Assembly (NCBI RefSeq): GCF_001613345.1
Contig: NZ_BDCE01000089.1
Coordinates: 1-41,963, forward strand
DNA: 41,963 bases
Reading direction: 5' to 3'
Source: Nocardia uniformis NBRC 13702
Lineage (GTDB): Bacteria > Actinomycetota > Actinomycetes > Mycobacteriales > Mycobacteriaceae
Below, one piece after another: positions 8,921-17,829 of the stretch (position 1 is its first letter; each line of letters starts with the position of its first letter). The notes beneath the pieces are model-generated. The model was not told the origin of the DNA. It saw only the letters and a program-made list of their open reading frames with translations, and did no database searches. The position numbers and the translations under genes are program-made.

Positions 8921-10669
8921 CTACGCCGACGTGGGCACCCGCCAGTGCCGTGCCCGGGTCTGCGCCGACCACATCGCGCTGTAGCGACCGTCGCGCGCGA
9001 TCAACTCCTCGTGCCTGCCCTGTTCGACGACCTGGCCGGATTCGAGGACCAGGATCTGGTCTGCCGCAACGACTGTGGAGAGGCGATGCGCCACCACCAC
9101 CACCACTGTCTTCTTCGCGACCAGCGCGTCGATGGCCTGCTGGACGTACACCTCGTTCTCTGCGTCGAGCGCGGCGGTCGGTTCGTCCAGCAGAACGATC
9201 GGCGCATCCTTCAGGATCGCCCGGGCGATGGAGATGCGCTGGCGTTCCCCGCCGGAGAGGGCATTGCCGATCTCGCCGACGCGGGTGTCGTACCCGTGTG
9301 GCAGCCCTTCGATGAAGGTGTGGGCATTGGCCGCCCTGGCGGCGGACTCGATCTCCGCCTGGCTCGCCTCGGGTTTGGCCATGGCGATATTCGCTCGAAT
9401 GGTGTCGTCGAACAGGTACACGTCCTGGAAGACCACCGAGATATGCCGGTAGATCTCGGTCGGATCCAGTTCACGCAGGTCGATACCGCCGATCCGGACA
9501 CTGCCACGTTCCGGGTCGGCGTACCGGGTGAGCAGTTTGGTCACCGTCGTCTTGCCCGAGCCGGAGGGGCCCACCAACGCGGTCAGCGAACGCGAGGGAA
9601 CGGTGAACGACACTCCGCGCAATACCTGCGGACCGTCCGGGTAGGCGAAATGCACATTGTCGAATTCCAGGTCGTGCCGGGTGATCTCGGCCGTCGGATT
9701 GCCGACCGACAGTGGCGGTGTGGCCAGCACATCACCGATCCGTTCCAGCGCGGAATCGGTGACCTCGAACAACGAGGACATCGACGGCACGGCCGACAGC
9801 GGTTCGGCGAAACGTACGGCGGCGACGACCACAGCGACCAGCAACGCGGCCGATATCCGCAGATCGAGCACCAGCGCCGCGCCCACGGACACCATGGCGA
9901 CCAGACATAGATGGACCACCGATGACGCCAGCAGACCCGGCCAGGTCAACCGGTTCTGCATGGCGGACATGGTCTCGTTCTGCCGCTCGAGCGTCTCGAC
10001 CAACCGCCGCGACGACGCACCGACCTGACCGGTGGCGCGCAGCACCGGCAGCCCCTGCACGTATTCGACAATGCGGTTCGCCGCGGCCGCGTCGGCGGCA
10101 TCGCTCTCGCGCATGCCCACACCGGAGACACCCTGAATTCGGCGCACGAACAACACCGCGAACGGCACCGAAAGCGCCAGCACCAGGCCCAGCCGCCAGT
10201 CGATGAGCAGTACGACCACCCCGAGCACCGTGGGCACCGTGACCAGCCGCAGGAACCACAGGGCCAGCGTGGAGGCGCTCATCGCCGCATTGGCGACGGC
10301 ACTTCCGAGCAACATGGTCAGGTCACCCGCCGACCGTCGCTCGAGCTCGCCCTGCGGCATGGTCCGCAGCTTGTCGCCCAGTTCCAGACGTGCGTCGGAG
10401 AGCATGTCGGCCCAGCGGCCGAACTCGAATCTCAGTTCCCCGTAATGGAATACGGCCTCCACGGCGTACAGCGCGGCGAATACACCGAACCACGCCCACG
10501 CGGCGCCCACATTCACCTCGGGCCGGGTGAGTTCGTACAGCAGCGGGACCAGCGCAGCGTAGGCCAGCGCCTGCGCGATCGCGGCGATCAGCGCACACCA
10601 CAGCGCGCGGCGGAACTCGCCGCGATAGCTGCCCGCCGCCAGCAGCATGAGCCGCACAATCCTTCTCAT
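8921..10669 (-). CDS. ABC transporter half, fused permease-ATPase (YbtQ/IrtB type)
   Basis: The product is 582 aa. An N-terminal six-helix type IV (exporter-fold) membrane domain occupies about 1-320. The nucleotide-binding domain follows, with Walker A GPSGSGKTT, Q-loop VFQDVYLF, signature LSGGERQRIS, Walker B IVLLDEPTAALD and switch His AHRLSTV. The ATG at 10669 overlaps the stop of the upstream transporter gene by 4 bp, so the two halves are translationally coupled and should form a heterodimer. Yersiniabactin YbtPQ and mycobactin IrtAB have this architecture and import metal-loaded siderophores despite the exporter fold. Import of the zinc complex is therefore inferred, and export of the free ligand is the alternative. 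No substrate-binding protein is present here. Confidence 0.9.
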   Translation of the reverse strand: MRRIVRLMLLAAGSYRGEFRRALWCALIAAIAQALAYAALVPLLYELTRPEVNVGAAWAWFGVFAALYAVEAVFHYGELRFEFGRWADMLSDARLELGDKLRTMPQGELERRSAGDLTMLLGSAVANAAMSASTLALWFLRLVTVPTVLGVVVLLIDWRLGLVLALSVPFAVLFVRRIQGVSGVGMRESDAADAAAANRIVEYVQGLPVLRATGQVGASSRRLVETLERQNETMSAMQNRLTWPGLLASSVVHLCLVAMVSVGAALVLDLRISAALLVAVVVAAVRFAEPLSAVPSMSSLFEVTDSALERIGDVLATPPLSVGNPTAEITRHDLEFDNVHFAYPDGPQVLRGVSFTVPSRSLTALVGPSGSGKTTVTKLLTRYADPERGSVRIGGIDLRELDPTEIYRHISVVFQDVYLFDDTIRANIAMAKPEASQAEIESAARAANAHTFIEGLPHGYDTRVGEIGNALSGGERQRISIARAILKDAPIVLLDEPTAALDAENEVYVQQAIDALVAKKTVVVVVAHRLSTVVAADQILVLESGQVVEQGRHEELIARDGRYSAMWSAQTRARHWRVPTSA

Positions 10670-12507
10670 CGGACAGTCTCCTCGGCCGCTTCGGCACCCA
10701 GTCCCCACTGGCGCGCGCGTTGATGGTGCTCCCACAGCCGGGCGTAACGTCCCCCGGCCGCGAGAAGCTCTGTGTGCGTACCGTGTTCGGCCACCCGGCC
10801 CGCGTCCAGTACGACGATCTGGTCGGCGTCGACGACGGTGGAGAGCCGATGGGCGATCACCACCACGGTGCGTCCCCGGGTCAGTGCGGCGACCGCGTCC
10901 TGAATGGCCGCCTCGTTCTCGGGATCGGCGAATGCGGTCGCCTCGTCGAGAATCACGATCGGGGCATCGGCGAGCATCGCGCGCGCGATCGTGATGCGCT
11001 GGCGCTGACCGCCGGACAGCCGGGCTCCGCGTTCGCCCACCGGGGTGTCGTATCCCTGCGGCAGTTCCGCGACGATGAAGTCGTGGGCCTGCGCCGCCCG
11101 TGCGGCGGCTTCCACCTCGGCGTCGGTGGCCGATGGGCGTGCGAGCCGAATGTTCTCGGCCACCGTGTCGGAGAGCAGGAACGGATCCTGAAAGACCAGG
11201 CTCACCTGACGGAGCAGTTCCTCGGACGGGATCTGCCGGACGTCCACGCCACCGACGAGAATCTGCCCCTCGGTCACATCCCAGAAGCGCGGGATCAGTC
11301 GCGCGATCGTCGACTTGCCCGACCCGGATGAGCCGACGAGCGCGCAGACGGTGCCGCTGGGAATAGCGAGATCGACTCCGGCCAGCGCGGATCGATCCGC
11401 GCCCGCGTAAGCGAAGCCGACGCTACGGAAGACGATCGACCCGCCGACCGGATCGGCGGGCTGCGTCGGTTCCGGCAGTGGCGCGATATCCAGCAGATCG
11501 ACAATGCGGGCCGCACCGGCTTTGGACTGGTTGATCAGATTCATCAGATAGATCAATGGCAGCACCGACTCCACCGGCAATGTTCCGATGAGCACCACCG
11601 CGACCAGCGCCGCGGGTGACATCGAGCCGGTGGAGGTCAGCCAGATACCGAGCGCGAGCGCGAAGGTGAGCGTGAGCAGTGGCGCCATCACCTGATTGGC
11701 GAAGATCATCGCGCCACGGTTGGAGTCCTGCCAGGCCGCGGTGGCCGCGGTGGACTGCCGAACGCGCTGGACGAAGCGCCGGAAGGATCCGGCGCCGTCG
11801 TCGAAGGTGCGCACCACCGGCATACCCTGCACGAACTCCACCACCGCCGCGTTGATGGCCTCGTTGGCCTCGTCGTAGCGGGCCCTGACCTCGGCGTAGT
11901 CCCGCATCGACAGCATCATCCCGACCATCACCAGCGGAAAGACCGCCAGCACCGCCAGCAGCAGCCGCCAATCCACGAATCCCAGTGCGATCAGCGCTGC
12001 GATCGGTTGCGCCACAATAAAACCCGCGAGGGGCACGGAGTCCGCGACGGCGATATGCAATCCGCGAACATCGTCTTGGACCACCTTTTTCACCGTGCCC
12101 GCACCCAGGCGCTGCACCTCGCCGAGCGGGACCCGGGCCAGATGCGCCGCGACATCGGTCCGCAGCCGCTGCTCCAGTTCGAAGGACGCCAGGTGTGATT
12201 CACGGAAAGACCACGCGCGCAGGGCGAATCGAGTGAGGGTTCCGACCGCCGCCATGATCAGCAGCGCCACCACCCGGCCGGTATCGGGGTCGGGTTCCAC
12301 CAGTTCCCACAGCGCCAGCGCGATTCCGACCAACCCGATCACGCCGGCGACGGCACCGAGCGCGGCCACCGCCAATGCCAGACCCAACCGCCGCCGCACG
12401 GGTGCGATCACCCGATACAGGGCACTGCCGGGTTTCGTCTCCACCATCGGGTCGGGCGCTGCTCGTTGCTCGTCCACCTGCGGCGACACCTCGGCGTCAG
12501 CCTTCAT
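10666..12507 (-). CDS. ABC transporter half, fused permease-ATPase (YbtP/IrtA type)
   Basis: The product is 613 aa: a charged N-terminal tail of about 30 residues, a six-helix membrane domain, and an ATPase with Walker A GSSGSGKST, signature LSGGQRQRIT, Walker B IVILDEATAFAD and AHRLSTV. The ATG at 12507 was preferred because AAGGAG lies 6 bp upstream; an earlier in-frame start at 12582 lacks a ribosome site. It lacks the N-terminal siderophore-interacting (flavin) domain of mycobacterial IrtA, so it is closer to YbtP in layout. It pairs with the next gene. The promoter carries a Zur-like box, which supports a role in zinc-metallophore traffic. Confidence 0.9.
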   Translation of the reverse strand: MKADAEVSPQVDEQRAAPDPMVETKPGSALYRVIAPVRRRLGLALAVAALGAVAGVIGLVGIALALWELVEPDPDTGRVVALLIMAAVGTLTRFALRAWSFRESHLASFELEQRLRTDVAAHLARVPLGEVQRLGAGTVKKVVQDDVRGLHIAVADSVPLAGFIVAQPIAALIALGFVDWRLLLAVLAVFPLVMVGMMLSMRDYAEVRARYDEANEAINAAVVEFVQGMPVVRTFDDGAGSFRRFVQRVRQSTAATAAWQDSNRGAMIFANQVMAPLLTLTFALALGIWLTSTGSMSPAALVAVVLIGTLPVESVLPLIYLMNLINQSKAGAARIVDLLDIAPLPEPTQPADPVGGSIVFRSVGFAYAGADRSALAGVDLAIPSGTVCALVGSSGSGKSTIARLIPRFWDVTEGQILVGGVDVRQIPSEELLRQVSLVFQDPFLLSDTVAENIRLARPSATDAEVEAAARAAQAHDFIVAELPQGYDTPVGERGARLSGGQRQRITIARAMLADAPIVILDEATAFADPENEAAIQDAVAALTRGRTVVVIAHRLSTVVDADQIVVLDAGRVAEHGTHTELLAAGGRYARLWEHHQRARQWGLGAEAAEETVR

Positions 12508-12671
12508 CACGGCTCCTTGTCCGGCGTTCACGGATACCACAAGACGCCGACCACAACACCATCGAAGGTGCTGCCGTCGCACCGAAACCGATTGCGGTAC
12601 AGGCGATTACCTAGAACTACGCGACCGGCATCGGCATCCCTCCCCACTGGCGTGACGAGCGAACATGAGCT

Positions 12672-12700
12672 AGCGTAATCGACAATGATTTTCATTACAA
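12672..12700 (-). promoter_or_regulatory. Possible promoter of ABC transporter pair
   Basis: On the minus strand, TTGTAA (12700-12695), a 17-bp spacer and TACGCT (12677-12672) form a plausible -35/-10 pair. The Zur-like box fills the spacer, a position at which a bound repressor would block RNA polymerase. Confidence 0.4.
12680..12694. promoter_or_regulatory. Zur-type operator between ABC pair and halogenase-like gene
   Basis: The plus strand reads CGACAATGATTTTCA; the minus strand, TGAAAATCATTGTCG, fits the actinobacterial Zur box TGAAAATCATTTTCA at 13 of 15 positions. It is flanked by GTAAT (12675-12679) and ATTAC (12694-12698) arms. Apart from the central base it matches the site at 6098 over 18 positions (CGACAATSATTTTCATTA). 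Two copies placed exactly at the two divergent promoters of block A argue for coordinated metal control. Confidence 0.7.
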
Positions 12701-12852
12701 GGTGAACCGTGGGTGGCACGCCCCTGATTCGCATGGCGGACAACCGATATGGACTCGCGCCAGGCACACCGTGTGAAAGGCCGAGAGCAGCAGGGTGCCA
12801 ACCGATTCGGCCGCGGTTACCGATTCACCTCACAGCACAAGGAGTTCGACCC

Positions 12853-14442
12853 ATGACACCGTCGACCGACACCACATACGACGTCGCGATCCTCGGAGCC
12901 GGGATCGCGGGCAGCACACTGGGAACGATCCTGGCTCGCCACGACATCAACGTCCTGCTCATCGACGCCGGAGTGCATCCGCGCTTCGTGGTCGGCGAAT
13001 CCACCATTCCGCACGCGACCACGACAATGCATATTCTCGCCGAGCGCTATGACATCCCCGAATTCGCGGCGCTGGCCAACTTCCAGGACACCGCTGAGCA
13101 CGTGAGCAAGACGTGCGGGCAGAAGCAGAACTTCGGTTTCGTCTACCACGAGCAGGGCCGGTCCCCCGATCCGGATATGGCCAATCAGGTTGTCCTGGCA
13201 TCGGAGTATCGCCGCGCCGAATCACACTGGTTTCGCCAAGACATCGATGCGCACGTATTCAACCTCGCCGTTCGCTACGGTGCGGTACCGCGGCTGAACA
13301 CCCGAATCGATGACATCGCTATCGATCCGGACGGCGGAGCCGAGTTGCGTACGGCGTCCGGTGAGACGTTCCATGCGAAGTATCTGGTAGACGCGACCGG
13401 CTTCCGCTCCGTACTGGCCGAGCGGTTCGGGCTGCGTGAGGAACCGACCCGAGCCCGCACCCACTCGCGTTCACTGTTCACCCACATGATCGGTGTCGAG
13501 CCTTTCGACGATGTGTCGCCAGTTCAGTACAAGCAGCCCAGCCGGTGGCACAACGGCACGCTGCACCATGTCTTCGACGGCGGTTGGCTCTGGGTGATCC
13601 CCTTCGACAACCACGACAGTTCCACGAACCCGCTGTGCAGTGTGGGGCTCACACTGACCGGGCAGGCGGTTTTCGATGACCGTGCCGCGCCGGAACAGGA
13701 GTTCAGCGACTTCCTCGAGCGGTTCCCGGCCGTCGCGAATCAGTTCCGGTCCGCCAAGGCCGTCCGGCCGTGGGTGAGTACCGGACGGCTGCAATACTCC
13801 GCATCCAATACCGTCGGTGACCGGTTCTGTCTGACCGCGCAGTCCGCCGGAGCCATCGACGCACTGTTCTCCCGTGGACTCGCGAACTCCTTCCAGACCG
13901 TGAACGCACTGGCATGGCGCCTTATCGAGGCGGCACGCGACGGTGACTGGTCGACCGAGCGGTTCACCACCGTCGATGCTGTACAGCAGCGCATGTTCGA
14001 CGTGCACGACGATCTCGCCTACTCGTCATACGTGGCATTCCGCGACTACGCACTGTGGAACGCGGTCGTCCGGGTGTGGCACACCTACAGCTTCTACTCG
14101 GACGCCGCGCTGGAGCACGCCCTGTCCCGATATCTGGGCAGCCGAGACGATCGCGCCTTCCGAACCCTCGAGAGCGGTGACTCCGAACTGGCCACAGCAC
14201 TGCGAGACCTGTTGACCACGGCTCGCACGACCTGCCAGGCGGTCGAGCGCGGAGAGCTGACGTCCGAGGCCGCCGCGGCGGCGATCATCGACCGGATCAA
14301 TCACGAACAGTTCTGGCCCGATTACCTACCCCACGGGAACCCGGACCTCAAATACTTCGACATCAGCCAGGACATCGCGATGCAATTCATGCACTGGTCC
14401 CGCACCGCGGCGCCGCAGCGCATCAGGGCGTCCTTTTCGTGA
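12853..14442 (+). CDS. FAD-dependent halogenase-like monooxygenase
   Basis: The product is 529 aa, in the tryptophan-halogenase superfamily. Near the N-terminus is the FAD-binding LGAGIAGSTLG. VGESTIPH follows, then the diagnostic WxWxIP motif in GGWLWVIPF (about residue 240). A lysine-bearing segment KQNFGFVYH stands where halogenases carry the catalytic Lys that forms the chloramine or hypohalite relay. That reading is by eye. The start at 12853 has AAGGAG 8 bp upstream. The salicylate synthase follows after 103 bp, so salicylate or the tethered aryl unit is the natural substrate guess, giving a halogenated or hydroxylated phenol. Family members that hydroxylate or only oxidize exist, so halogenation is not proven. 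A partner flavin reductase is not encoded here. Confidence 0.82.
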   Translation: MTPSTDTTYDVAILGAGIAGSTLGTILARHDINVLLIDAGVHPRFVVGESTIPHATTTMHILAERYDIPEFAALANFQDTAEHVSKTCGQKQNFGFVYHEQGRSPDPDMANQVVLASEYRRAESHWFRQDIDAHVFNLAVRYGAVPRLNTRIDDIAIDPDGGAELRTASGETFHAKYLVDATGFRSVLAERFGLREEPTRARTHSRSLFTHMIGVEPFDDVSPVQYKQPSRWHNGTLHHVFDGGWLWVIPFDNHDSSTNPLCSVGLTLTGQAVFDDRAAPEQEFSDFLERFPAVANQFRSAKAVRPWVSTGRLQYSASNTVGDRFCLTAQSAGAIDALFSRGLANSFQTVNALAWRLIEAARDGDWSTERFTTVDAVQQRMFDVHDDLAYSSYVAFRDYALWNAVVRVWHTYSFYSDAALEHALSRYLGSRDDRAFRTLESGDSELATALRDLLTTARTTCQAVERGELTSEAAAAAIIDRINHEQFWPDYLPHGNPDLKYFDISQDIAMQFMHWSRTAAPQRIRASFS

Positions 14443-14545
14443 TGCCCCATCGGTTTTCGGCTCGCGTTCACAGCCACGACACCACAGCCACAACTGACTC
14501 GCCCTTCCTCGACCGACGTTTCGCCGAGACCGCATCGGAAGCACG

Positions 14546-15919
14546 ATGAGCCGGACCACTGCCCTCGACGCCGACCACTACGTGCACACCGTGCGTCGGC
14601 ACAACTCCGACCCCCTGACCTTGGCGGCGGCGATCGCCGCCTCCGGATTGCTCACCGACTACGTCGTCTACGAACAGCCGGGACGCTGGTTTGTGGCCGG
14701 AAATCCGATCGGCGCGGTGACCGTCGGACCCGACCGGCTGCATTGCACCCTCGGCGGCGACCACACCGAATCCTGGAGCGGCACACCGTGGGCGCAGATC
14801 CGTGCCGCGCTCGACCGGGCACCGGTGCCCAAGTGGCGGGCCTACGGCTGGGCGTGTTTCGAGCTCTACCGCCCGGACACCGCCGCTCCCGATGACGTCC
14901 TCGCGCACTTCATCGTGCCCGGCGTCGAATTCGAGATCACCGAAACCACCGTGCACAGCCGCAGCTACGGCACCGCGTTCGATCTCGATCTCACCGGAAT
15001 CGTCACCGCCACTACAATTCCCACACCGGTGCCGGTGGACGAGGTCGACACCGCCTACCTACAGCGCGTGCGGCACGCCCTGGACCGGATCCACGACGGC
15101 GAGTTCCACAAGGTGATCATGTCCCGTCGGGTGGACCTCCCGTTCGCGGTGGACATGCCGGCCACCTACGCCACGGTCCGCCGGGCCAACACCCCGGCCC
15201 GCTCGTTCCTGCTGGATCTCGGTGGCTGGCAGGCCGCCGGGGTCAGCCCGGAAACCGTCCTCGAAGCCGACGCCACCGGGCTGGTCACGACCCAGCCGCT
15301 GGCCGGTACTCGCGCCCGCACCGGCCATGCCGACCACGACCGCGCCCTGCGCGACGATCTGCTCACCGACCCCAAGGAGATCTACGAACACGCCACCTCC
15401 GTACGGCTCGCCTACGACGAACTCGACAGCGTCGGCAGCACCACCCGGGTCAGCGAATTCCTCGACATCAAGGAACGTGGCACCGTGCAACACCTCGGTT
15501 CGCGGGTCGAAACCCTCCTGGCCGCCGATCGGACCTGTTGGGATGCCCTCGCCGCCGTCTTCCCCGCCGTCACCGCCTCCGGTATCCCCAAAGCCGCCGC
15601 CTGCGCCGCGATCGGCGACCTCGAACCCGGCACCCGCGGCCTCTACAGCGGAGCCGTCATACGCGCCGACAGCAGCGGAACCCTCGATGCCGCACTGATA
15701 TTGCGCGCCGTCTACCAGCGAGACGGCCGAAGCTGGCTGCGCGCCGGCGCAGGCGTCGTCGCCGGCTCGACCCCGGATCGCGAACACGAGGAGACCTGCG
15801 AGAAACTCGCCTGCATCGCCCCCTACATCGTGCCGCGCACGCCCGAAGCTGATACCTGCGACCTACCTGGGTTCTTCCACGAATCGGCTTGCCGCCGAAG
15901 GCCACCCGACGGATCGTGA
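14546..15919 (+). CDS. Salicylate synthase (MbtI/Irp9 family)
   Basis: The product is 457 aa, a single chorismate-binding domain that should convert chorismate to salicylate via isochorismate with loss of pyruvate. Typical family blocks are visible: HKVIMSRRVDL, PLAGTRARTG, DPKEIYEHATSVR, GTVQHLGS, TASGIPKAAA and GLYSGAV, plus a C-terminal AGAGVVAGSTPDREHEET Mg-binding segment. The length suits MbtI, YbtS and Irp9 and is longer than a stand-alone isochorismate synthase core; no pyruvate-lyase partner gene is present. GGAAG precedes the ATG at 14546. It supplies the aryl cap for the NRPS whose first domain is an aryl carrier. The adenylating enzyme that loads salicylate is not in the window; the two ligases of block B look assigned to other carriers. 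Confidence 0.9.
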   Translation: MSRTTALDADHYVHTVRRHNSDPLTLAAAIAASGLLTDYVVYEQPGRWFVAGNPIGAVTVGPDRLHCTLGGDHTESWSGTPWAQIRAALDRAPVPKWRAYGWACFELYRPDTAAPDDVLAHFIVPGVEFEITETTVHSRSYGTAFDLDLTGIVTATTIPTPVPVDEVDTAYLQRVRHALDRIHDGEFHKVIMSRRVDLPFAVDMPATYATVRRANTPARSFLLDLGGWQAAGVSPETVLEADATGLVTTQPLAGTRARTGHADHDRALRDDLLTDPKEIYEHATSVRLAYDELDSVGSTTRVSEFLDIKERGTVQHLGSRVETLLAADRTCWDALAAVFPAVTASGIPKAAACAAIGDLEPGTRGLYSGAVIRADSSGTLDAALILRAVYQRDGRSWLRAGAGVVAGSTPDREHEETCEKLACIAPYIVPRTPEADTCDLPGFFHESACRRRPPDGS

Positions 15920-16165
15920 CATTCTGCCCGCACCTACGAGACAACCCTGCGCACGCGCCGGACAGCAGATGATGGGAGATCCGAGCTCAGCCCTGACTGA
16001 TCCCCGAACTCTGCCTGTTGGTATGGACTCGATGAACGGTTACTGGGATCTTCTCAACGTGCGCCGCCCGGACACCGACTTCACGCCGCCTGTAACCCTC
16101 CCAGCAAGCATGCGCCGAATGCCCACGGCGGCAGCGCAGACAGGTCGCGTCGACTCGACGTGGCC

Positions 16166-17218
16166 TTACAGTGCGAACGTCAAGGTTTCGGTGTGAAACG
16201 GGTCGCCTGGGCGAAGGTGTAGTCGGCGACGGTCCGGGATGAGGACGACTGCTGCCACGGTACGTTCGCGTTGGATGTCGCCGTGGTCGGGGATGCGAAT
16301 GGGTGGTCTGCACAGGAGGTCGAAGTGATCGGCGATGGCCGCGGTGGACGGGAGGACGTCCAGTGCGGCGGTGCAGGTGTCGAGGCGGCGGGCCGAGGAG
16401 TTGCGGGCGAAGATATTGAGCTCGTCGTGATCGGCGAAATCGGGGTGTAGGAAATGGTTGGTGTGGACCGAATCGCCATGGGTTACGAGGCGAATGTCGT
16501 TGTTCAGGGCCTCGAGACACCTGGAATCATGGGGATCGACGATGGTGAGGGATCGGGAGCCTGCCAGGGGCAGGGTGCGTAGTCGGTCGACGGCCTGCGA
16601 TGCGGTGGCGCAGGTGTCCAACAGGTGGCGGATGGCCAGGTATGGGGGCACCCCCGGCTGCCAGTCGCCGCCGAGGACCAGGTTCAGCCCGATGGCCAGG
16701 CCGTCACTGTTGATGCCCAAGTATCCGAGCAGTCCGCCGAAGCTCAGTAGGAGCACTTGGCGTGCGGAATCGTGGTGGCGGATTCGCAACACCGCGATGT
16801 GGTCGTCGAGGTCGCCATTGAGGTCTACGGTCTGGGCGAGCAGGGTTGGGTGCGTCGCGGTTTCGACTCGGGAATAGGTGGTGCAGTCTCCCCCGGTCGG
16901 CACCCTTCGGTAACCCATGAGCTCGCGGCGGATCTGTAGCAGCCACGCTTCCTCGGTGGTGATGCGCGCACCTTCGGCAAGCCCACGAACCTCTTCCGCC
17001 AGATCGGGCAGTGCGGAGGTTGTCGCATTGCGGTAGGCGGCGATCTCGGGCCGCAAACCGGACAGGGTGACCTGGGCGGGCAGGACACGGTTGAGCCGGC
17101 ACAGGGAATCGTCGAGGAAGGAGCGCAGTCGCGGTGCCAATCGCGACCCATGCTGGTATCCGATGGTGAACGAGTCACCGGCACAGTCGATTACGGGAAC
17201 CTGCTGTGAGTCGGTCAT
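16166..17218 (-). CDS. C45-family autoproteolytic acyltransferase/amidohydrolase
   Basis: The product is 350 aa and resembles the isopenicillin N acyltransferase (AAT)/C45 peptidase group, Ntn hydrolases that mature by self-cleavage before a nucleophilic Cys. The candidate nucleophile is Cys112 in GGDCTTYS, and the downstream HTNHFLHPDF block is typical of the family. The ATG at 17218 overlaps the GNAT stop by 4 bp; it is the last gene of the fourteen-gene operon. By analogy with triacsin, where the hydrazine is temporarily N-acylated, this enzyme could remove or exchange the N-acyl group set by the neighbouring GNAT. That role is inference; penicillin-type chemistry is not indicated by the context. 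Confidence 0.78.
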   Translation of the reverse strand: MTDSQQVPVIDCAGDSFTIGYQHGSRLAPRLRSFLDDSLCRLNRVLPAQVTLSGLRPEIAAYRNATTSALPDLAEEVRGLAEGARITTEEAWLLQIRRELMGYRRVPTGGDCTTYSRVETATHPTLLAQTVDLNGDLDDHIAVLRIRHHDSARQVLLLSFGGLLGYLGINSDGLAIGLNLVLGGDWQPGVPPYLAIRHLLDTCATASQAVDRLRTLPLAGSRSLTIVDPHDSRCLEALNNDIRLVTHGDSVHTNHFLHPDFADHDELNIFARNSSARRLDTCTAALDVLPSTAAIADHFDLLCRPPIRIPDHGDIQRERTVAAVVLIPDRRRLHLRPGDPFHTETLTFAL

Positions 17219-17829
17219 ATCGAAGAGATGGCGGGCTCGACCTTCGGTTGGGATATGAGCACCTGCCGGATAGCCGGCCATTCCACGGCGAGGATGCTGT
17301 AGTAGACGGCGTCGCGACGGCGCCCGCCCGGCATGAAATCGAAGCTGCGCAGGGTGCCCTCTTCGGTCGCACCGATATTGCGTAAAGCACTGCGGGCCCG
17401 CATATTCAGCTGATCGGTCTTGAATTCGACCCGATGTGCTCCCATCGTGTCGAACGCATGCTCGAGCAGGAGGAGTTTGGCCCACCGATTGAGACCCGCG
17501 CCGCGGAAATCGTGCCCCAGCCAGGACCACCCGATCTCGAGCCGGGCGGCGGGTTCGGCGAGATTGCCGAAGCTCATGCTCCCGGCGACTCGGCCGCTGC
17601 CCTTGTCGGTGAGGACGTACACCACGCGTCGCCCCTCGCGGTCGTCGTCGAGACACGCGTCGAAGTACTCGTCGAAATCGGCGCGAGTTTCGATCAGCGT
17701 GACGAAGTAGCGCCAGATCTCGGGGTCCATGGCGACGGCATGCATGGCCTCGCGATCGCCTGCGGAAATCGGTTGCAACCGGACATGATCATTCTCCAGC
17801 ACCTGATGTCCGAGGACTACCCAGCTCAT
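17215..17829 (-). CDS. GNAT N-acyltransferase (RimJ/RimL-like)
   Basis: The product is 204 aa with a complete GNAT fold. The acyl-CoA-binding segment is FRGAGLNRWAKLLLLEHAF, and the C-terminal part HRVEFKTDQLNMRARSALR is typical of the RimL/acetyltransf_3 branch. It overlaps the carrier gene upstream and the C45 gene downstream by 4 bp each. In triacsin biosynthesis a GNAT (Tri31) N-acylates hydrazinoacetic acid before loading on a carrier. The same position in this gene string suggests acyl protection of the terminal hydrazine nitrogen. The acyl donor cannot be read from sequence. Confidence 0.83.
   Translation of the reverse strand: MSWVVLGHQVLENDHVRLQPISAGDREAMHAVAMDPEIWRYFVTLIETRADFDEYFDACLDDDREGRRVVYVLTDKGSGRVAGSMSFGNLAEPAARLEIGWSWLGHDFRGAGLNRWAKLLLLEHAFDTMGAHRVEFKTDQLNMRARSALRNIGATEEGTLRSFDFMPGGRRRDAVYYSILAVEWPAIRQVLISQPKVEPAISSI

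Larger units (their letters stand above)
12508..12852. other. 345-bp divergent promoter region
   Basis: This region separates the leftward ABC pair from the rightward halogenase-like gene. It contains the Zur-like box at 12680-12694. About 145 bp separate the box from the halogenase-like start. In that stretch I see only the ribosome site AAGGAG at 12839-12844, and no other conserved element. Confidence 0.6.

Noticed and set aside
15969..16196. Small plus-strand frame of 75 codons between salicylate synthase and the C45 gene
   Set aside because: No ribosome site, no recognizable motif, and it runs into the 3' end of the C45 gene on the other strand.
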